64,000 nt of DNA, from the NCBI GenBank assembly GCA_041645435.1, contig JBAZQB010000001.1, forward strand, positions 496,001 through 560,000, written 5' to 3'. Of the stretch, positions 30,153-38,294 are shown one piece after another. The position numbers were made by a program, and so were the translations under genes. The DNA is from Methanoregula sp. (lineage in GTDB: Archaea > Halobacteriota > Methanomicrobia > Methanomicrobiales > Methanospirillaceae). Position 1 is the first letter of the stretch, and each line of letters opens with the position of its first letter. The notes under the pieces are model-generated. The model was not told the DNA's origin, did no database searches, and was given only the letters and a program-made list of their open reading frames with translations.

Positions 30153-30830
30153 ATGAAAAAATTGTCTGGTTCTCTCATTTTGGGGATCATAATCGTTCTC
30201 ATTATCAGTGTAACCGGATGTGTGGCACCTCCTGTCGAACAGCAGGATAAACCAGGAAGTAATACAACAGCCGGCCAACTTTTTCCTCCTGGGCCGATTG
30301 TTCCTACAACATCTCCAATATATGTAACGATAGAAACACCTTATGTTACAATAGCACCCACGTCAGCATCCAATACCACGAATTTCGATGGATATCATAC
30401 CTTTCCCTCCTTAACCCAAATACCGGAAGATTATGTGATTATTTATTCCGTTAGAAATCAACCCTTTGCTTATAATAAATCTGCAGTTTCCTTCGATCTG
30501 AAAAATCCCCCTATGTTGATTGATTTTACCCTCTCTGTGACCAATACAACAAGAAAGGTTGCTGGTGATAGTCGAGTACTCTCCAATGAATTCACCACCG
30601 TTCAAGTCAATGATTTTGATCCGAATGCATATTTTGAAGTGACGGTTCGTGAAAAGTCCACCGGTAAAATCGTACTTCAGGATGGGTTTGGTCAGAGTAA
30701 ACAATATGGGACAGTGAATCCCCGTCGCTTAACAATCCGTACCATGGGAAATTATCTTATTGAATTTGGTGGCAACAAGGTTGCAGCAAATATAAATATA
30801 TCTGTAAAACGACAAGGGAATATTAATTAA
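30153..30830 (+). CDS. Lipoprotein of unknown function
   Basis: 225 residues. The N-terminus MKKLSGSLILGIIIVLIISVTGC ends in a lipobox-like sequence, so the protein should be exported and lipid-anchored at Cys23. A Thr/Pro-rich spacer (~25-75) is followed by a beta-rich globular part. Not recognised as a named family; similar lipoproteins are common in methanogens. It follows the HTH-PAS gene by 61 bp in the same direction and could be co-transcribed. Confidence 0.78.
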   Translation: MKKLSGSLILGIIIVLIISVTGCVAPPVEQQDKPGSNTTAGQLFPPGPIVPTTSPIYVTIETPYVTIAPTSASNTTNFDGYHTFPSLTQIPEDYVIIYSVRNQPFAYNKSAVSFDLKNPPMLIDFTLSVTNTTRKVAGDSRVLSNEFTTVQVNDFDPNAYFEVTVREKSTGKIVLQDGFGQSKQYGTVNPRRLTIRTMGNYLIEFGGNKVAANINISVKRQGNIN

Positions 30831-30898
30831 TCTAAGGAATAACCAATTACTTTTTTTTAAGAATCCTGCTAAAACAATTGAATATTTTTTTAATGGTG

Positions 30899-30908
30899 AA
30901 TTATTTAA
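30899..30908 (+). promoter_or_regulatory. TATA-like box of the tRNA gene
   Basis: The AT-rich string aattatttaa, about 40-50 bp upstream of the tRNA 5' end, fits an archaeal box A. A T8 run at about 30851-30858 lies upstream and may end the lipoprotein transcript. Confidence 0.45.
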
Positions 30909-30946
30909 GCGATGAGAACATTTTATGTAAAGCAGAAAGTAATCGG

Positions 30947-31018
30947 GTCCCGGTAGGGTAGTGGACATCCTAAAAGATTGCGGATCTTTTGACCCGGGTT
31001 CAAGTCCCGGCCGGGGCG
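30947..31018 (+). tRNA. tRNA-Arg (anticodon GCG)
   Basis: A full cloverleaf can be drawn: acceptor GTCCCGG/CCGGGGC with one G-U pair, short D arm, anticodon stem AAAGA/TCTTT with loop TTGCGGA (anticodon GCG, reading CGC/CGU), 4-nt variable loop, T arm CCGGG-TTCAAGT-CCCGG, discriminator G. CCA is not encoded. Its 3' end (31006-31020) is the left attachment site of the integrated element. Confidence 0.92.
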
Positions 31019-31020
31019 TA
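31006..31020 (+). other. attL (tRNA-Arg side)
   Basis: CCCGGCCGGGGCGTA covers the 3' T-stem strand, acceptor 3' strand, discriminator and two bases beyond the tRNA. It is identical to 61739-61753. The tRNA stays intact on this side. Confidence 0.9.
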
Positions 31021-31238
31021 CTGACCGTTGGTTAAGGTCTAAATCATTTTTGCTGCTCAATTCGCGCTTATTTCTGTAATGCTCTTTTCACATAGAAAAA
31101 TGTGTCATTTTTACTTGCTCAATCTCATAAAATTTCAGTAAAAATTTTAGGTAAGCCGGTCGCGGAGCAGTGCGAAGCATGCGAAACGGGCGGCGATCCC
31201 AGCGTGATTACATGCAGCATCGACGAAGATTTACCTAG

Positions 31239-31288
31239 GAGGTTGCACTCAACGGGGCCCTGCCCCTCGCCGCGCAGGCTTCCCCGAC
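31239..31288 (-). repeat. Dispersed repeat R3, inverted partial copy
   Basis: Read on the minus strand this matches 38779-38835 closely (gcggcgaggggc...gccccgttgag...acctc/catcctc). It contains a GGGGC/GCCCC hairpin. See the R3 copies at 38789 and 48334. Confidence 0.7.
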
Positions 31289-31307
31289 GAGAACTTGTTT
31301 TGAGATT

Positions 31308-31522
31308 CATGAAGATCGGTCGGTCATGTTCACTCGTCTCGCTGATGCTCCGACTCGCTTCACATCACCTCCCTTGCTTTTCCGGAGTTGCCCGGTTGAG
31401 ATGCAGTACGCCCCTGGCTTGTCGCAGGCTCCGGCGCCAGCGGCTGCTCTCGCCCGCTCCTCACATACCGCTTCGCGGAATGTTCGTCGCTGTTGATCGT
31501 ACTCATGCAGTACGCTCAGTGA
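31308..31522 (+). repeat. Dispersed repeat R2, copy A
   Basis: Starts catgaagatcggtcgg and ends near tcgtactcatgcagtacgct. It matches 59089-59370 in direct orientation and 35452-35742 in inverted orientation, with long identical runs (for example tcctcacataccgcttcg). GC-rich, with no convincing gene. The region 31021-31307 before it holds no visible gene. Confidence 0.82.
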
Positions 31523-31668
31523 CTCATCCGCACGACGCATCAGGGGCTCGGACTCACCGCTGATGCGGTTCGTTACCTTCGCACCCTGAAGCGGTGCTCC
31601 TTCGGGCCGCTGGGCCGGGTCAGGATAGCCCCCTGATGGGGGCACGGGATCGGTGTACGGGTGGGAGG

Positions 31669-31716
31669 ACAAAGCGACGGTTACCGGACGCATCAGCGAT
31701 CGGTCGCTCGCTTTGT
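31669..31716 (+). ncRNA. Conserved nested hairpin, copy H1
   Basis: Outer stem acaaagcga (31669-31677) / tcgctttgt (31708-31716). The loop contains GGTTAC, an inner short stem and the apical hairpin CGC-ATCA-GCG. H2-H4 share the loop while the outer stem differs yet still pairs. It could be a structured RNA or a DNA hairpin; expression is unknown. Confidence 0.5.
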
Positions 31717-31908
31717 CGGGGGGGCTCAACCGTGACAAGATGCATTTCCCTAAACAACCAAAAACGGGCCCCGGTCCGGGGGGGAGGGCGCGAGCCGGAA
31801 CACGGCGACCTTCGCCGTGTCGCGTGAGCGCCGGGCGGGTCCTGCTCTAGCGATCTCATGCCAACAGGAAACCGGAAAATATCCTGCAGCGTGGGCGGGT
31901 CATGGCTA

Positions 31909-31951
31909 CACGGCGCGGTTACGGGGCGCATCAGCGACCTGTCGCGCTGTG
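31909..31951 (+). ncRNA. Conserved nested hairpin, copy H2
   Basis: Outer stem cacggcgcg (31909-31917) / cgcgctgtg (31943-31951), with one G-U pair. The same loop core as H1 (GGTTAC, GG, CGCATCAGCG, GTCG) sits between the arms. Stem bases differ from H1 at several positions but pairing is kept. Confidence 0.5.
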
Positions 31952-32049
31952 TGCCTGGGTGGGCCAAGCGTGAACAAAATTCTACGCAAAATCTTTATTT
32001 CGCAAATCGGACGGCGCACCGCCTTCACTTTCACACTGCGCACGGCGGA

Positions 32050-32060
32050 GACATATAAGC
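32050..32060 (+). promoter_or_regulatory. TATA box for the ArdC operon
   Basis: acatataagc lies about 20-29 bp before the ATG at 32079, so transcription would start at or next to the start codon, giving a leaderless or nearly leaderless mRNA. It sits just inside the left inverted-repeat arm. Confidence 0.5.
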
Positions 32061-32078
32061 GCTAACGTCGATAGATGT

Positions 32079-32468
32079 ATGGTGAATATCACCATGAGGT
32101 CAACAACAAACACAGATGTAAAGTTCGAGCACATAGGGGCAGCCCGCCTCTATAACGGCTCGGTCCGTATCGATGTCAAAACTATGCAAGCGGTTATTCC
32201 TGCCGGGGAAGTCCGAAGGCTCGAAGACCACTGGCCCGCACCGGTCTTTGATATATCTGATGTAATGAAAAACTCGGAAGCGGCACCGGTCGGGAAGGCA
32301 TGGATCACCCGGTCCGGTAAAGCGGTGATGATAACGATCAACGATGTGCAGTACGTCTCCCCGCTTGCGCAGATCAAAGGGATGCTCAAGGGTGAACGAA
32401 AATACGCGAACGTTTCAACCATGCAGGCCATGATTACAGCCACCCAGCCCGCCGGGGTTCACGCATGA
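32079..32468 (+). CDS. Unknown protein, first gene of the ArdC operon
   Basis: 129 residues from the ATG at 32079; Met6 at 32094 with GGTGA upstream is an alternative. No recognised domain; the middle is beta-rich (KAWITRSGKAVMITINDVQY). The stop overlaps the next ATG (ATGA), so it is translated with ardC. The association suggests an accessory single-strand DNA or anti-defence role, but this is inference only. Confidence 0.75.
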   Translation: MVNITMRSTTNTDVKFEHIGAARLYNGSVRIDVKTMQAVIPAGEVRRLEDHWPAPVFDISDVMKNSEAAPVGKAWITRSGKAVMITINDVQYVSPLAQIKGMLKGERKYANVSTMQAMITATQPAGVHA

Positions 32469-33376
32469 AAGCCGCTGATGTAAAAGCACAGATCAACGAA
32501 CGAATTATAAAAGCCCTCTCTGAAGGCAAAATTCCCTGGCTGAAACCGTGGACCGAAAACGGCCCGCGAAATCTTTTCAGCAGCAGATCATACACCGGGC
32601 TTAACCGGTTAATTCTCGGGCTCAGTCCCTACCCTCTTCCTTTTTGGGCAACCTACCGGCAGTATCTCGCCGCAGGGTTACAGGTCCAGAAGGGCGAACA
32701 CGGCCACGGGATTATCTACGCGGGCCGGACCGTAAAGACCGAGACAAAGACGGATAAGAACGGCAAAGAGACGGAGAACAAAAAACAAATCCGGTTTCTG
32801 AAAGCCTTCGTTGTTTTCAACGTCGCACAGACCGATTACATAGAGCAGGGGTACAAACTCCCCGATGTGAAGGAGAACGCTCACCTTCTCGGATGCGATG
32901 CGGTCATTCATGACTACACAGGCCGGGAAAATATAACAATCACCGCAGGAGATCGGGCCGCATTCCTCCCGCAGATGGATAGGATCACCATCCCGGATAT
33001 CTGCCAGTTCAGAACATCCGAGCACTATTACGCCACGATGTTTCATGAGTGCGTCCACTCCACCGGGCCACGGCTCGACCGGTTCAAGCGGACCGATCCG
33101 GTCTGCTTCGGTTCCGACACCTACGGGCGCGAGGAACTGGTCGCCGAGATCGGGAGCGCTTACCTGGCAGCTCTCACCGGTATTGATTCATCGGCGATTG
33201 TCCAGAATCAGGCAGCCTATCTCCAGAACTGGGCGACAGCGATCAAGGCGGATGCCGATCTCGTGATGTATGCAGCAGGCAGGGCAGAGAAGGCAGCGGA
33301 TTTTATGATCGGGGCTCCGGCCCCGGTCCCTGCCAGCGCCAGCGGGACCGATGCGGTGGAAGGGGTGACGGCATGA
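32465..33376 (+). CDS. ardC: ArdC-like antirestriction protein
   Basis: 303 residues. The N-terminal ssDNA-binding ArdC domain has INERIIKALSEGKIPWLKPW and NLFSSRSYTGLNRLIL. The C-terminal zincin-like metallopeptidase domain has HECVH (HExxH, residues ~193-197) and a downstream EELVAEIGSAYL helix supplying the third ligand. ArdC proteins protect incoming plasmid DNA from host restriction during transfer. Overlaps both neighbours by ATGA. Its presence supports a transferable origin of the element. Confidence 0.92.
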   Translation: MKAADVKAQINERIIKALSEGKIPWLKPWTENGPRNLFSSRSYTGLNRLILGLSPYPLPFWATYRQYLAAGLQVQKGEHGHGIIYAGRTVKTETKTDKNGKETENKKQIRFLKAFVVFNVAQTDYIEQGYKLPDVKENAHLLGCDAVIHDYTGRENITITAGDRAAFLPQMDRITIPDICQFRTSEHYYATMFHECVHSTGPRLDRFKRTDPVCFGSDTYGREELVAEIGSAYLAALTGIDSSAIVQNQAAYLQNWATAIKADADLVMYAAGRAEKAADFMIGAPAPVPASASGTDAVEGVTA

Positions 33377-33654
33377 ACACTATTTTTGATGCCCTGCCAG
33401 TGAAGGTCCTCGAAGAACTCGAACGCATCGAGATCACGATACACGAGAAGGAGCAGCGGGCTTTTCTGGATCAGGCAGATGCGCAGGATCTCCGCAGCAG
33501 GCACGATGAGATCATAGCTTCATGGAAAGCCCGGGCCGAGCGGGAAGGGCTCGACAACCTTATCGCAGAACGACAGCGGCAGGATATGATCGCATGGGTC
33601 TGCGATCCGCTGCCGAGCGGGATCCCAGCAGAGGCACAGGGGCGGGAGCGATGA
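33373..33654 (+). CDS. Unknown small helical protein in the ArdC operon
   Basis: 93 residues, charged and mostly helical, with a likely coiled-coil (VLEELERIEITIHEKEQRAFL). No family recognised. Overlaps ardC and the following gene by ATGA at each end, so coding is well supported by context. Confidence 0.72.
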   Translation: MNTIFDALPVKVLEELERIEITIHEKEQRAFLDQADAQDLRSRHDEIIASWKARAEREGLDNLIAERQRQDMIAWVCDPLPSGIPAEAQGRER

Positions 33655-34016
33655 TCGCAGCATTGGATCTAAAATCCTCCCTCTCCCATTTTACCGGGAC
33701 TTCCCGGTACATCCGCGACCCGTTCACCGGTCTGATGCACACGGACGGGATCGGGCACCTGGCCGACCGTGCGGAGGCACACTGGCTGCTCTCCGATATC
33801 GGCGCTGTCTTCGGGCATCACCCGAAAGTCAAAGAAATGCCGTTTCAGTTGTGGGCGCTCGTTGTCGATGAGGATCGAAAAGCGATCCTGACCTGCCGGG
33901 AAGATTGCGATATGCCGGCGATCTACGAGCAGAACTACGAGTACACGGATTTCCCGGTCGGGACCTGGAAGATGTACCTTGTCGATGGTGTGCTTATGCT
34001 GCCATCGGAGTACTGA
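33651..34016 (+). CDS. DUF6876-like protein
   Basis: 121 residues from the ATG at 33651, which overlaps the previous stop as ATGA; longer in-frame starts would overlap that gene heavily. Carries LLSDIGAVFGHH and LTCREDCDMPAIYEQ plus YTDFPVGTWKMYL, as remembered from DUF6876 proteins, which occur on plasmids and phages. Function unknown. Last gene of the operon, followed by the right inverted-repeat arm. 34017-34230 holds no visible gene. Confidence 0.75.
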   Translation: MIAALDLKSSLSHFTGTSRYIRDPFTGLMHTDGIGHLADRAEAHWLLSDIGAVFGHHPKVKEMPFQLWALVVDEDRKAILTCREDCDMPAIYEQNYEYTDFPVGTWKMYLVDGVLMLPSEY

Positions 34017-34258
34017 GGGTGCAGCATGCTGACCATGAAGGAGATACGGCAGCACAAAAGAAATCGGATCACCCTCTGGGGACTGGGGAAATTTTTTGTA
34101 TGGTGGCTGCACAGGATGAAGAAAAGAATTATTTTTTGTTGCGGGTAAACAGTGGCCCGGACAGGGTCACCATGAGGTCAATCAAAAGAGCCCTGCCGGG
34201 TTGATCTAATATTCGTCGTCCGGCAATATCTTTTTGTTCATGCTGGCCCACCCAGGCA

Positions 34259-34301
34259 CACAGCGCGACAGGTCGCTGATGCGCCCCGTAACCGCGCCGT
34301 G
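34259..34301 (-). ncRNA. Conserved nested hairpin, copy H3
   Basis: Arms cacagcgcg (34259-34267) and cgcgccgtg (34293-34301). It is the inverted-repeat partner of H2 with an identical loop core. Orientation is minus relative to H1 and H2. Confidence 0.5.
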
Positions 34302-34490
34302 TAGCCATGACCCGCCCGGACTGCTGCCGTGTGCCTGTCCTGTTGAGCCGCTTTGATCTGCCTTGGCCCGCCCGATGCTCACGCGACACGGCGAAGGTCG
34401 CCGTGTTCCGGCTCGCATCCTCCCTCCCGGCTCGGAGCCCGGTTCTCCAGTTAATCGGAAAATGTGATTTGCTCCGGTTGGACCCACCCG

Positions 34491-34538
34491 ACAAAGCGAT
34501 CGACAGGTCGCTGATGCGCCCTGTAACCGTCGCTTTGT
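34491..34538 (-). ncRNA. Conserved nested hairpin, copy H4
   Basis: Outer stem acaaagcga (34491-34499) / tcgctttgt (34530-34538). The inner stem is CAGG/CCTG here, against CGGG/CCTG in H2 and CCGG/TCGG in H1, so the inner pairing is also kept despite base changes. Confidence 0.5.
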
Positions 34539-34710
34539 CCCCCGCCCATACAAGAAGCCCGTGCCCCCATCAGGGGGCTATCCTGTCCCGGCCCAGCGGC
34601 CCGAGGGAGCACCGCTTCAGGGCGCGAAGGTAACGAACCGCATCAGCGGTGAGTCCGAGCCCCTGATGCGTTGTGCGGACGAGTCACTGAGCGTTAGTCA
34701 TGTACCTGCA

Positions 34711-34887
34711 TCACGAAGTCTTCACGGTTATTGTATAGTAATGCCTGGCTCCCTCTCTCACTTCGAAGCAGGTAATTGTCTCACGCTTCTTTTTGATCTG
34801 GTCCGCGATGGTTCTTGGGACGAGGTAGAGGGGTATGCCTTCGATCTGCTCCACGGTGCTTTCTGGAGATTTCGTTTTACCGGGCAT
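34711..34887 (-). CDS. Small conserved protein, paralogue of the gene at 52186
   Basis: 58 residues from the ATG at 34887, chosen because GGAGGT lies 5 bp upstream; an ATG at 34899 overlaps that site. The core GIPLYLVPRTIADQIKKKRE and a C-terminal YYTITVKTS match the 77-residue protein at 52186-52419 nearly residue for residue. No named domain; short size and basic helix suggest a DNA-binding or regulatory role, unproven. Confidence 0.75.
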   Translation of the reverse strand: MPGKTKSPESTVEQIEGIPLYLVPRTIADQIKKKRETITCFEVREGARHYYTITVKTS

Positions 34888-34983
34888 CACGACCTCCATG
34901 GAACATCAGTATCGAATCGGGTTTCAATCATGGTAATTTCTTTACAGGTTACGTGCCCAGGAACCGGGTGAGAACAAGAATTT

Positions 34984-35160
34984 TTAATCTTTCGACACAA
35001 CATTTGAGTCAGCCCCTACTGTTTTACTTCGTATTCGGTGGGTGGTTGCAGGGGCGATTTGTTTAGCGACGATGGCCCCTGCTTTTCCTTCTTCGTCATT
35101 CACGTTCTCACCCGGTGCATGAGTGCGTGAACTTTCCCCAATGGTTTTTAGTTTTTTCAT
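34984..35160 (-). CDS. Small unknown protein upstream of the paralogue
   Basis: 58 residues from the ATG at 35160 (MKKLKTIGESSRTHAPGEN). A good ribosome binding site (AAGGAG) lies about 6 bp upstream. Hydrophilic, no recognised family. Likely co-transcribed with the gene at 34887-34711, 96 bp downstream. Confidence 0.6.
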   Translation of the reverse strand: MKKLKTIGESSRTHAPGENVNDEEGKAGAIVAKQIAPATTHRIRSKTVGADSNVVSKD

Positions 35161-35350
35161 AAGGTACTCCTTCGTACCGGATTTTACGGGGGACACGTCC
35201 TGGAATTGCAGGAATTGCAATGAGCCCCTGGACCCGATTGTAAAAGATAGATTTGTGTGAATTTAAGGTTTCGGTTTTAGGGGTTTTACGGGCTTTAAAT
35301 CGAAAAAGGAGGGCTATACACTTTCACACCGCACACTCCATAATATATAT

Positions 35351-35360
35351 TTAGGTGCAA
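35351..35360 (-). repeat. Inverted copy of the TTGCACCTAA motif
   Basis: ttaggtgcaa is the exact reverse complement of the 10-mer repeated at 35841-35888, about 490 bp away on the other side of repeat R2 copy C. A TATA-like string (taatatatat) lies directly upstream at 35341-35350. Confidence 0.5.
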
Positions 35361-35451
35361 TTATTTTGTGGGTCGCGTGAAACGATGAGTAATCGAATTG
35401 CCCGGAATTGAACGCACTATTTTCGATAAAATCGGTGGGGGATTGTCAGGC

Positions 35452-35742
35452 CGCAGCGGCCCACGTTCGCACCGGGCGAGTGCATCAGCGCGAGGTCGGG
35501 GTGAATGTGTCACTGAGCGTACTGCATGAGTACGATCAACAGCGACGAACATTCCGCGAAGCGGTATGTGAGGAGCGGGCGGGAGCAGCCGCTGGCGCTG
35601 GAGCAGCGCGACGAGCCAGGGGCGTCATCGTGTGCCCGGTCAACCGCGAGAAACAGGGAGGTGATGTGAAGCGAGCCGGAGTGCAGTGAGCGCAAGCGAG
35701 CGGAACGAGGACGAGTGAACATGACCGAGCGTCTTCATGTCA
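35452..35742 (-). repeat. Dispersed repeat R2, copy C (inverted)
   Basis: Reverse complement of copies A and D. With copy D it shares an extra ~65 bp (gcgaggtcggggtgaatg side) absent from copy A. 35161-35451 and 35743-35934 contain no visible gene apart from the short repeats described below. Confidence 0.82.
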
Positions 35743-35840
35743 CCCCAGGACCGATCCCGGTTTAGTAGATCCGAAAGTAAAAATATAGTCTAATATAAAA
35801 CTACAGGAAAAAATGATGAACTGTTTAAGACATAACGACT

Positions 35841-35888
35841 TTGCACCTAAACTCGATTCTACACCTAAAGTATGAGACTTGCACCTAA
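35841..35888 (+). repeat. Iteron-like direct repeats TTGCACCTAA
   Basis: TTGCACCTAA at 35841-35850, CTACACCTAA at 35859-35868 and TTGCACCTAA at 35879-35888, spaced 18 and 20 bp, about two helical turns. They lie 47 bp beyond the 3' end of the winged-helix pair. No gene starts here, so an origin, centromere-like site or protein-loading site is more likely than a simple promoter operator. Confidence 0.55.
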
Positions 35889-35934
35889 TGTCTGGGGGAT
35901 CGTGAAATCTGTTAATTGTAATGAAAAATTGATA

Positions 35935-37287
35935 TTATCTTCTTAATTCATCTTCTTGTGCTTTGAAGAAATCAAAAGTAAGTTGCCCGGTAACCTTGTT
36001 TAATTTATCTTCATCGACTTTTTCAAACATTGCCGATAATTTATTTTTAATATCATAATCAGGATCTGTGATTATCCGCGAATTGGCAGCAACGGCTAAT
36101 ACATCAAAGAGGAATTTTTGACCGTTTTTGTTCGGTGCTATAACTAAGATCCCGTCTGAAAGTGGTTCTTTGCTTATAAGACCCATCCCATCCAATGTAT
36201 TCCTGACCGATTGAACAATTGACACTTCATATTCATCCAACAAATCATCCTCAGATAATGTACCGTGTCTTCTTAATGTCTCTAGTATAGATCGCGAATC
36301 AGGAACACTCCTAATCAATCGTAATATATCGGTGGCATTATTGTATTCGTAATAATTCATATTTAGTAAAGTGCCACTTGTGGGTCGACTAAGTGCATCA
36401 CCCATTTGGAGTGTACGGGTTTTTAATGCTAATCCCATATTACTTATATTTCTGATTAGTCGATTTACAATCCTCGGAGGCATCCCAGTTATTTCCGAAA
36501 TCTCCGTTTGTGTAATATAGCCTCCCATTTCACCTTGAATTACAAGCAATTCTCGTAGACCAATCCTCACATTATCTACAGATTCTAGAACTGCCTCCCA
36601 AGTTTTAAACGACTTCTCGCCGGATATATAAGTTTGTGAAAATGTGAACGGTCTTCCTCCAATATTATATGGGAGAATTACATCTATGCTCTGTAATGCA
36701 GAAAGATCTCTTGGAAAATCACCCGGATTGGGAGCGTTTGTCTCAAGAACGGAGGTTAATTCGGGAAAATCTTGAACACTGTGAATAATATTGAAATGGT
36801 TTTTCTGTTGATCGAAAATGACAGGTTTATGTAAAAAATGATCGTAAATGTATAATTTGCTGCTCACTGGGTATGGCATTACCTGTTGTACTCTTTGTTT
36901 TGAGGCATCAAACTGAATTGTTCCGCTTGATATCATATTGGACATTACAGTACCATACACACTATCGTTGAAGCTCTTCCTTTGGGTAGTGGTTGGTGTT
37001 ACGTTCCATATTCGTTCAACAATTTCATTTACAGATTGTGTGGAATGGGCTGTATCCAGAAACGCGAGGGCACGAGCAATACTAATTGTTGCACTAAAGC
37101 GCCCGGTCGTTGTTTGATGATTTCTTAATGGGTGTATTCTAGAAAAATCTCTAACACCCCGGGTAATCTGATCTAACGCCCTAATTACATCATTCAATTT
37201 GGGGTCATTCAAATGTGAAAGGGATCTTTCAGGAATTTTTTGTACCATTGGATCTGAAAGGTATGGTGTAAAAATATCATCTGCCAT
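35935..37287 (-). CDS. Unknown multi-winged-helix protein (second gene of pair)
   Basis: 450 residues, not recognised. Two helix-turn-helix-like regions can be seen: GGYITQTEISEITGMPPRIV (~255-285) and a second winged helix near residues 335-375 (TLSEDDLLDEYEVSIVQSVRNTLDGMGLI). The N-terminal ~240 residues are of unknown fold, with helical and beta parts and no catalytic motif. Its ATG begins 1 bp after the stop of the upstream gene, indicating translational coupling. Codon use is AT-rich compared with the neighbouring ArdC and replication genes. Possible roles are segregation, replication initiation or defence sensing. Confidence 0.8.
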   Translation of the reverse strand: MADDIFTPYLSDPMVQKIPERSLSHLNDPKLNDVIRALDQITRGVRDFSRIHPLRNHQTTTGRFSATISIARALAFLDTAHSTQSVNEIVERIWNVTPTTTQRKSFNDSVYGTVMSNMISSGTIQFDASKQRVQQVMPYPVSSKLYIYDHFLHKPVIFDQQKNHFNIIHSVQDFPELTSVLETNAPNPGDFPRDLSALQSIDVILPYNIGGRPFTFSQTYISGEKSFKTWEAVLESVDNVRIGLRELLVIQGEMGGYITQTEISEITGMPPRIVNRLIRNISNMGLALKTRTLQMGDALSRPTSGTLLNMNYYEYNNATDILRLIRSVPDSRSILETLRRHGTLSEDDLLDEYEVSIVQSVRNTLDGMGLISKEPLSDGILVIAPNKNGQKFLFDVLAVAANSRIITDPDYDIKNKLSAMFEKVDEDKLNKVTGQLTFDFFKAQEDELRR

Positions 37288-37288
37288 A

Positions 37289-38263
37289 TCATTTCATCCC
37301 CTTAAGGATTTTATTTTTGGAATCGTTAAAAAAATCTTTAGAGATGATAATATTATCAGATTTTGAATCAAGTGAGACAACTGAAGAATTTTTTAATTTC
37401 AATCTCCAATTCTCTTGTTTGTATAGTCGATCAAGATCCTGAGCAAAATCGTAATTTTTGAGGGATTTCGTAAGAATATCTCTGTCTTCAGGTTGTTTTA
37501 CTGACAATACAATATCAGAGAATAATTCAAAAATTTGCTCATTCAGATCAAGAATAGGTGCGAATGGATGAATAGAGTTGTCAGATGCCTTTCCCTCTAA
37601 TTTATAACTCATAGCTGACGCCAAACCCCGAATCAGCGTTAAATACTGCATATATTGTTTATTAACTTTTTCAATTTTATATAAAGGCTCAAAAAGTGCG
37701 GAAATATCTTTGCCGGCAGAATTACGAATTGTTTTTATAGAAATTATGTTGTGGGTTGAACTGATAATCATGATTCTTCGAATTGTATCTAATGATGTAG
37801 CTTTACCTAACCGTTGAGATAATTCGAGATCGTTAAGTCCCTCTGCGAAATTCTCTATTACCTCCCAACAATGATTTTCAAAAATTAAGGAGAAGGGTGA
37901 AAACGGATCACATATCATTGAATCGTAACTTTCTACCAGTAGTGCGCCAGTAATATGATTTTTCGTCGAAGATTCCAGATCGTCTTCTAAGGCAGGAACC
38001 CCACCAACCCATTTAACAAAGGCTTTATTATTTTTGCTTCCTTTATATTTTATTATAAGTCCCTCATCTTGAAGTTTATTTGCCCTGACAGCAACATTTT
38101 TGGGATTAAGATCTATTTCAACAGCTAAATCCTGAATAGAGATTTCTTTTCTCTCGGAGATTATCTTTAATATATTTCTATTAACAGAATCAAACTGATT
38201 GTTCACTATTTTTGCCATTCGGGCTGTCTTAGAGCTGCTTGCTTTTTTTGGTTTAGACTTCAT
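37289..38263 (-). CDS. Unknown winged-helix protein (first gene of pair)
   Basis: 324 residues, not recognised. The N-terminal ~16 residues are basic. A winged helix follows at ~25-85 (ILKIISERKEISIQDLAVEI, then VRANKLQDEGLIIKYKG). A second HTH-like segment is near ~150-185 (LSQRLGKATSLDTIRRIMII). The C-terminal half is helical. Weak AGGAG lies 12 bp before the ATG. Four TTTAC repeats lie directly upstream. Co-transcribed with the 450-residue gene. Confidence 0.8.
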   Translation of the reverse strand: MKSKPKKASSSKTARMAKIVNNQFDSVNRNILKIISERKEISIQDLAVEIDLNPKNVAVRANKLQDEGLIIKYKGSKNNKAFVKWVGGVPALEDDLESSTKNHITGALLVESYDSMICDPFSPFSLIFENHCWEVIENFAEGLNDLELSQRLGKATSLDTIRRIMIISSTHNIISIKTIRNSAGKDISALFEPLYKIEKVNKQYMQYLTLIRGLASAMSYKLEGKASDNSIHPFAPILDLNEQIFELFSDIVLSVKQPEDRDILTKSLKNYDFAQDLDRLYKQENWRLKLKNSSVVSLDSKSDNIIISKDFFNDSKNKILKGMK

Positions 38264-38294
38264 AATATCTCGATCTCCTTATGCGATTCTCCAC

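Larger units (their letters stand above)
31513..31979 (+). repeat. Long inverted repeat, left arm
   Basis: About 470 bp, pairing with 34231-34693. Conserved blocks include gacgcatcaggggctcgg, gatagccccctgatgggg, a perfect hairpin aacacggcga...tcgccgtgt, and an ~85-bp stretch at 31895-31979 that is almost identical. Diverged blocks alternate with these. The pair encloses the 32079-34016 operon. Confidence 0.88.
34231..34693 (-). repeat. Long inverted repeat, right arm
   Basis: Reverse complement of 31513-31979 over about 465 bp with alternating conserved and diverged blocks. It carries hairpins H3 and H4 and the same perfect hairpin (acacggcga/tcgccgtgt) near 34383-34403. Together with the left arm it brackets a 2.2-kb insert holding the ArdC operon. 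Confidence 0.88.

Noticed and set aside
31102..32065. Several long open frames on both strands in 31.1-32.1 kb
   Set aside because: They lie in GC-rich repeats, overlap each other in several frames, have no ribosome binding sites and no protein-like composition; the repeated frame starting MFVAVDRTHAVRS ends differently in each copy.
31513..34693. Insertion sequence with terminal inverted repeats
   Set aside because: No transposase is encoded between the arms and the arms are too long and mosaic for ordinary IS ends; kept instead as a cassette-like structure of unknown mobility.
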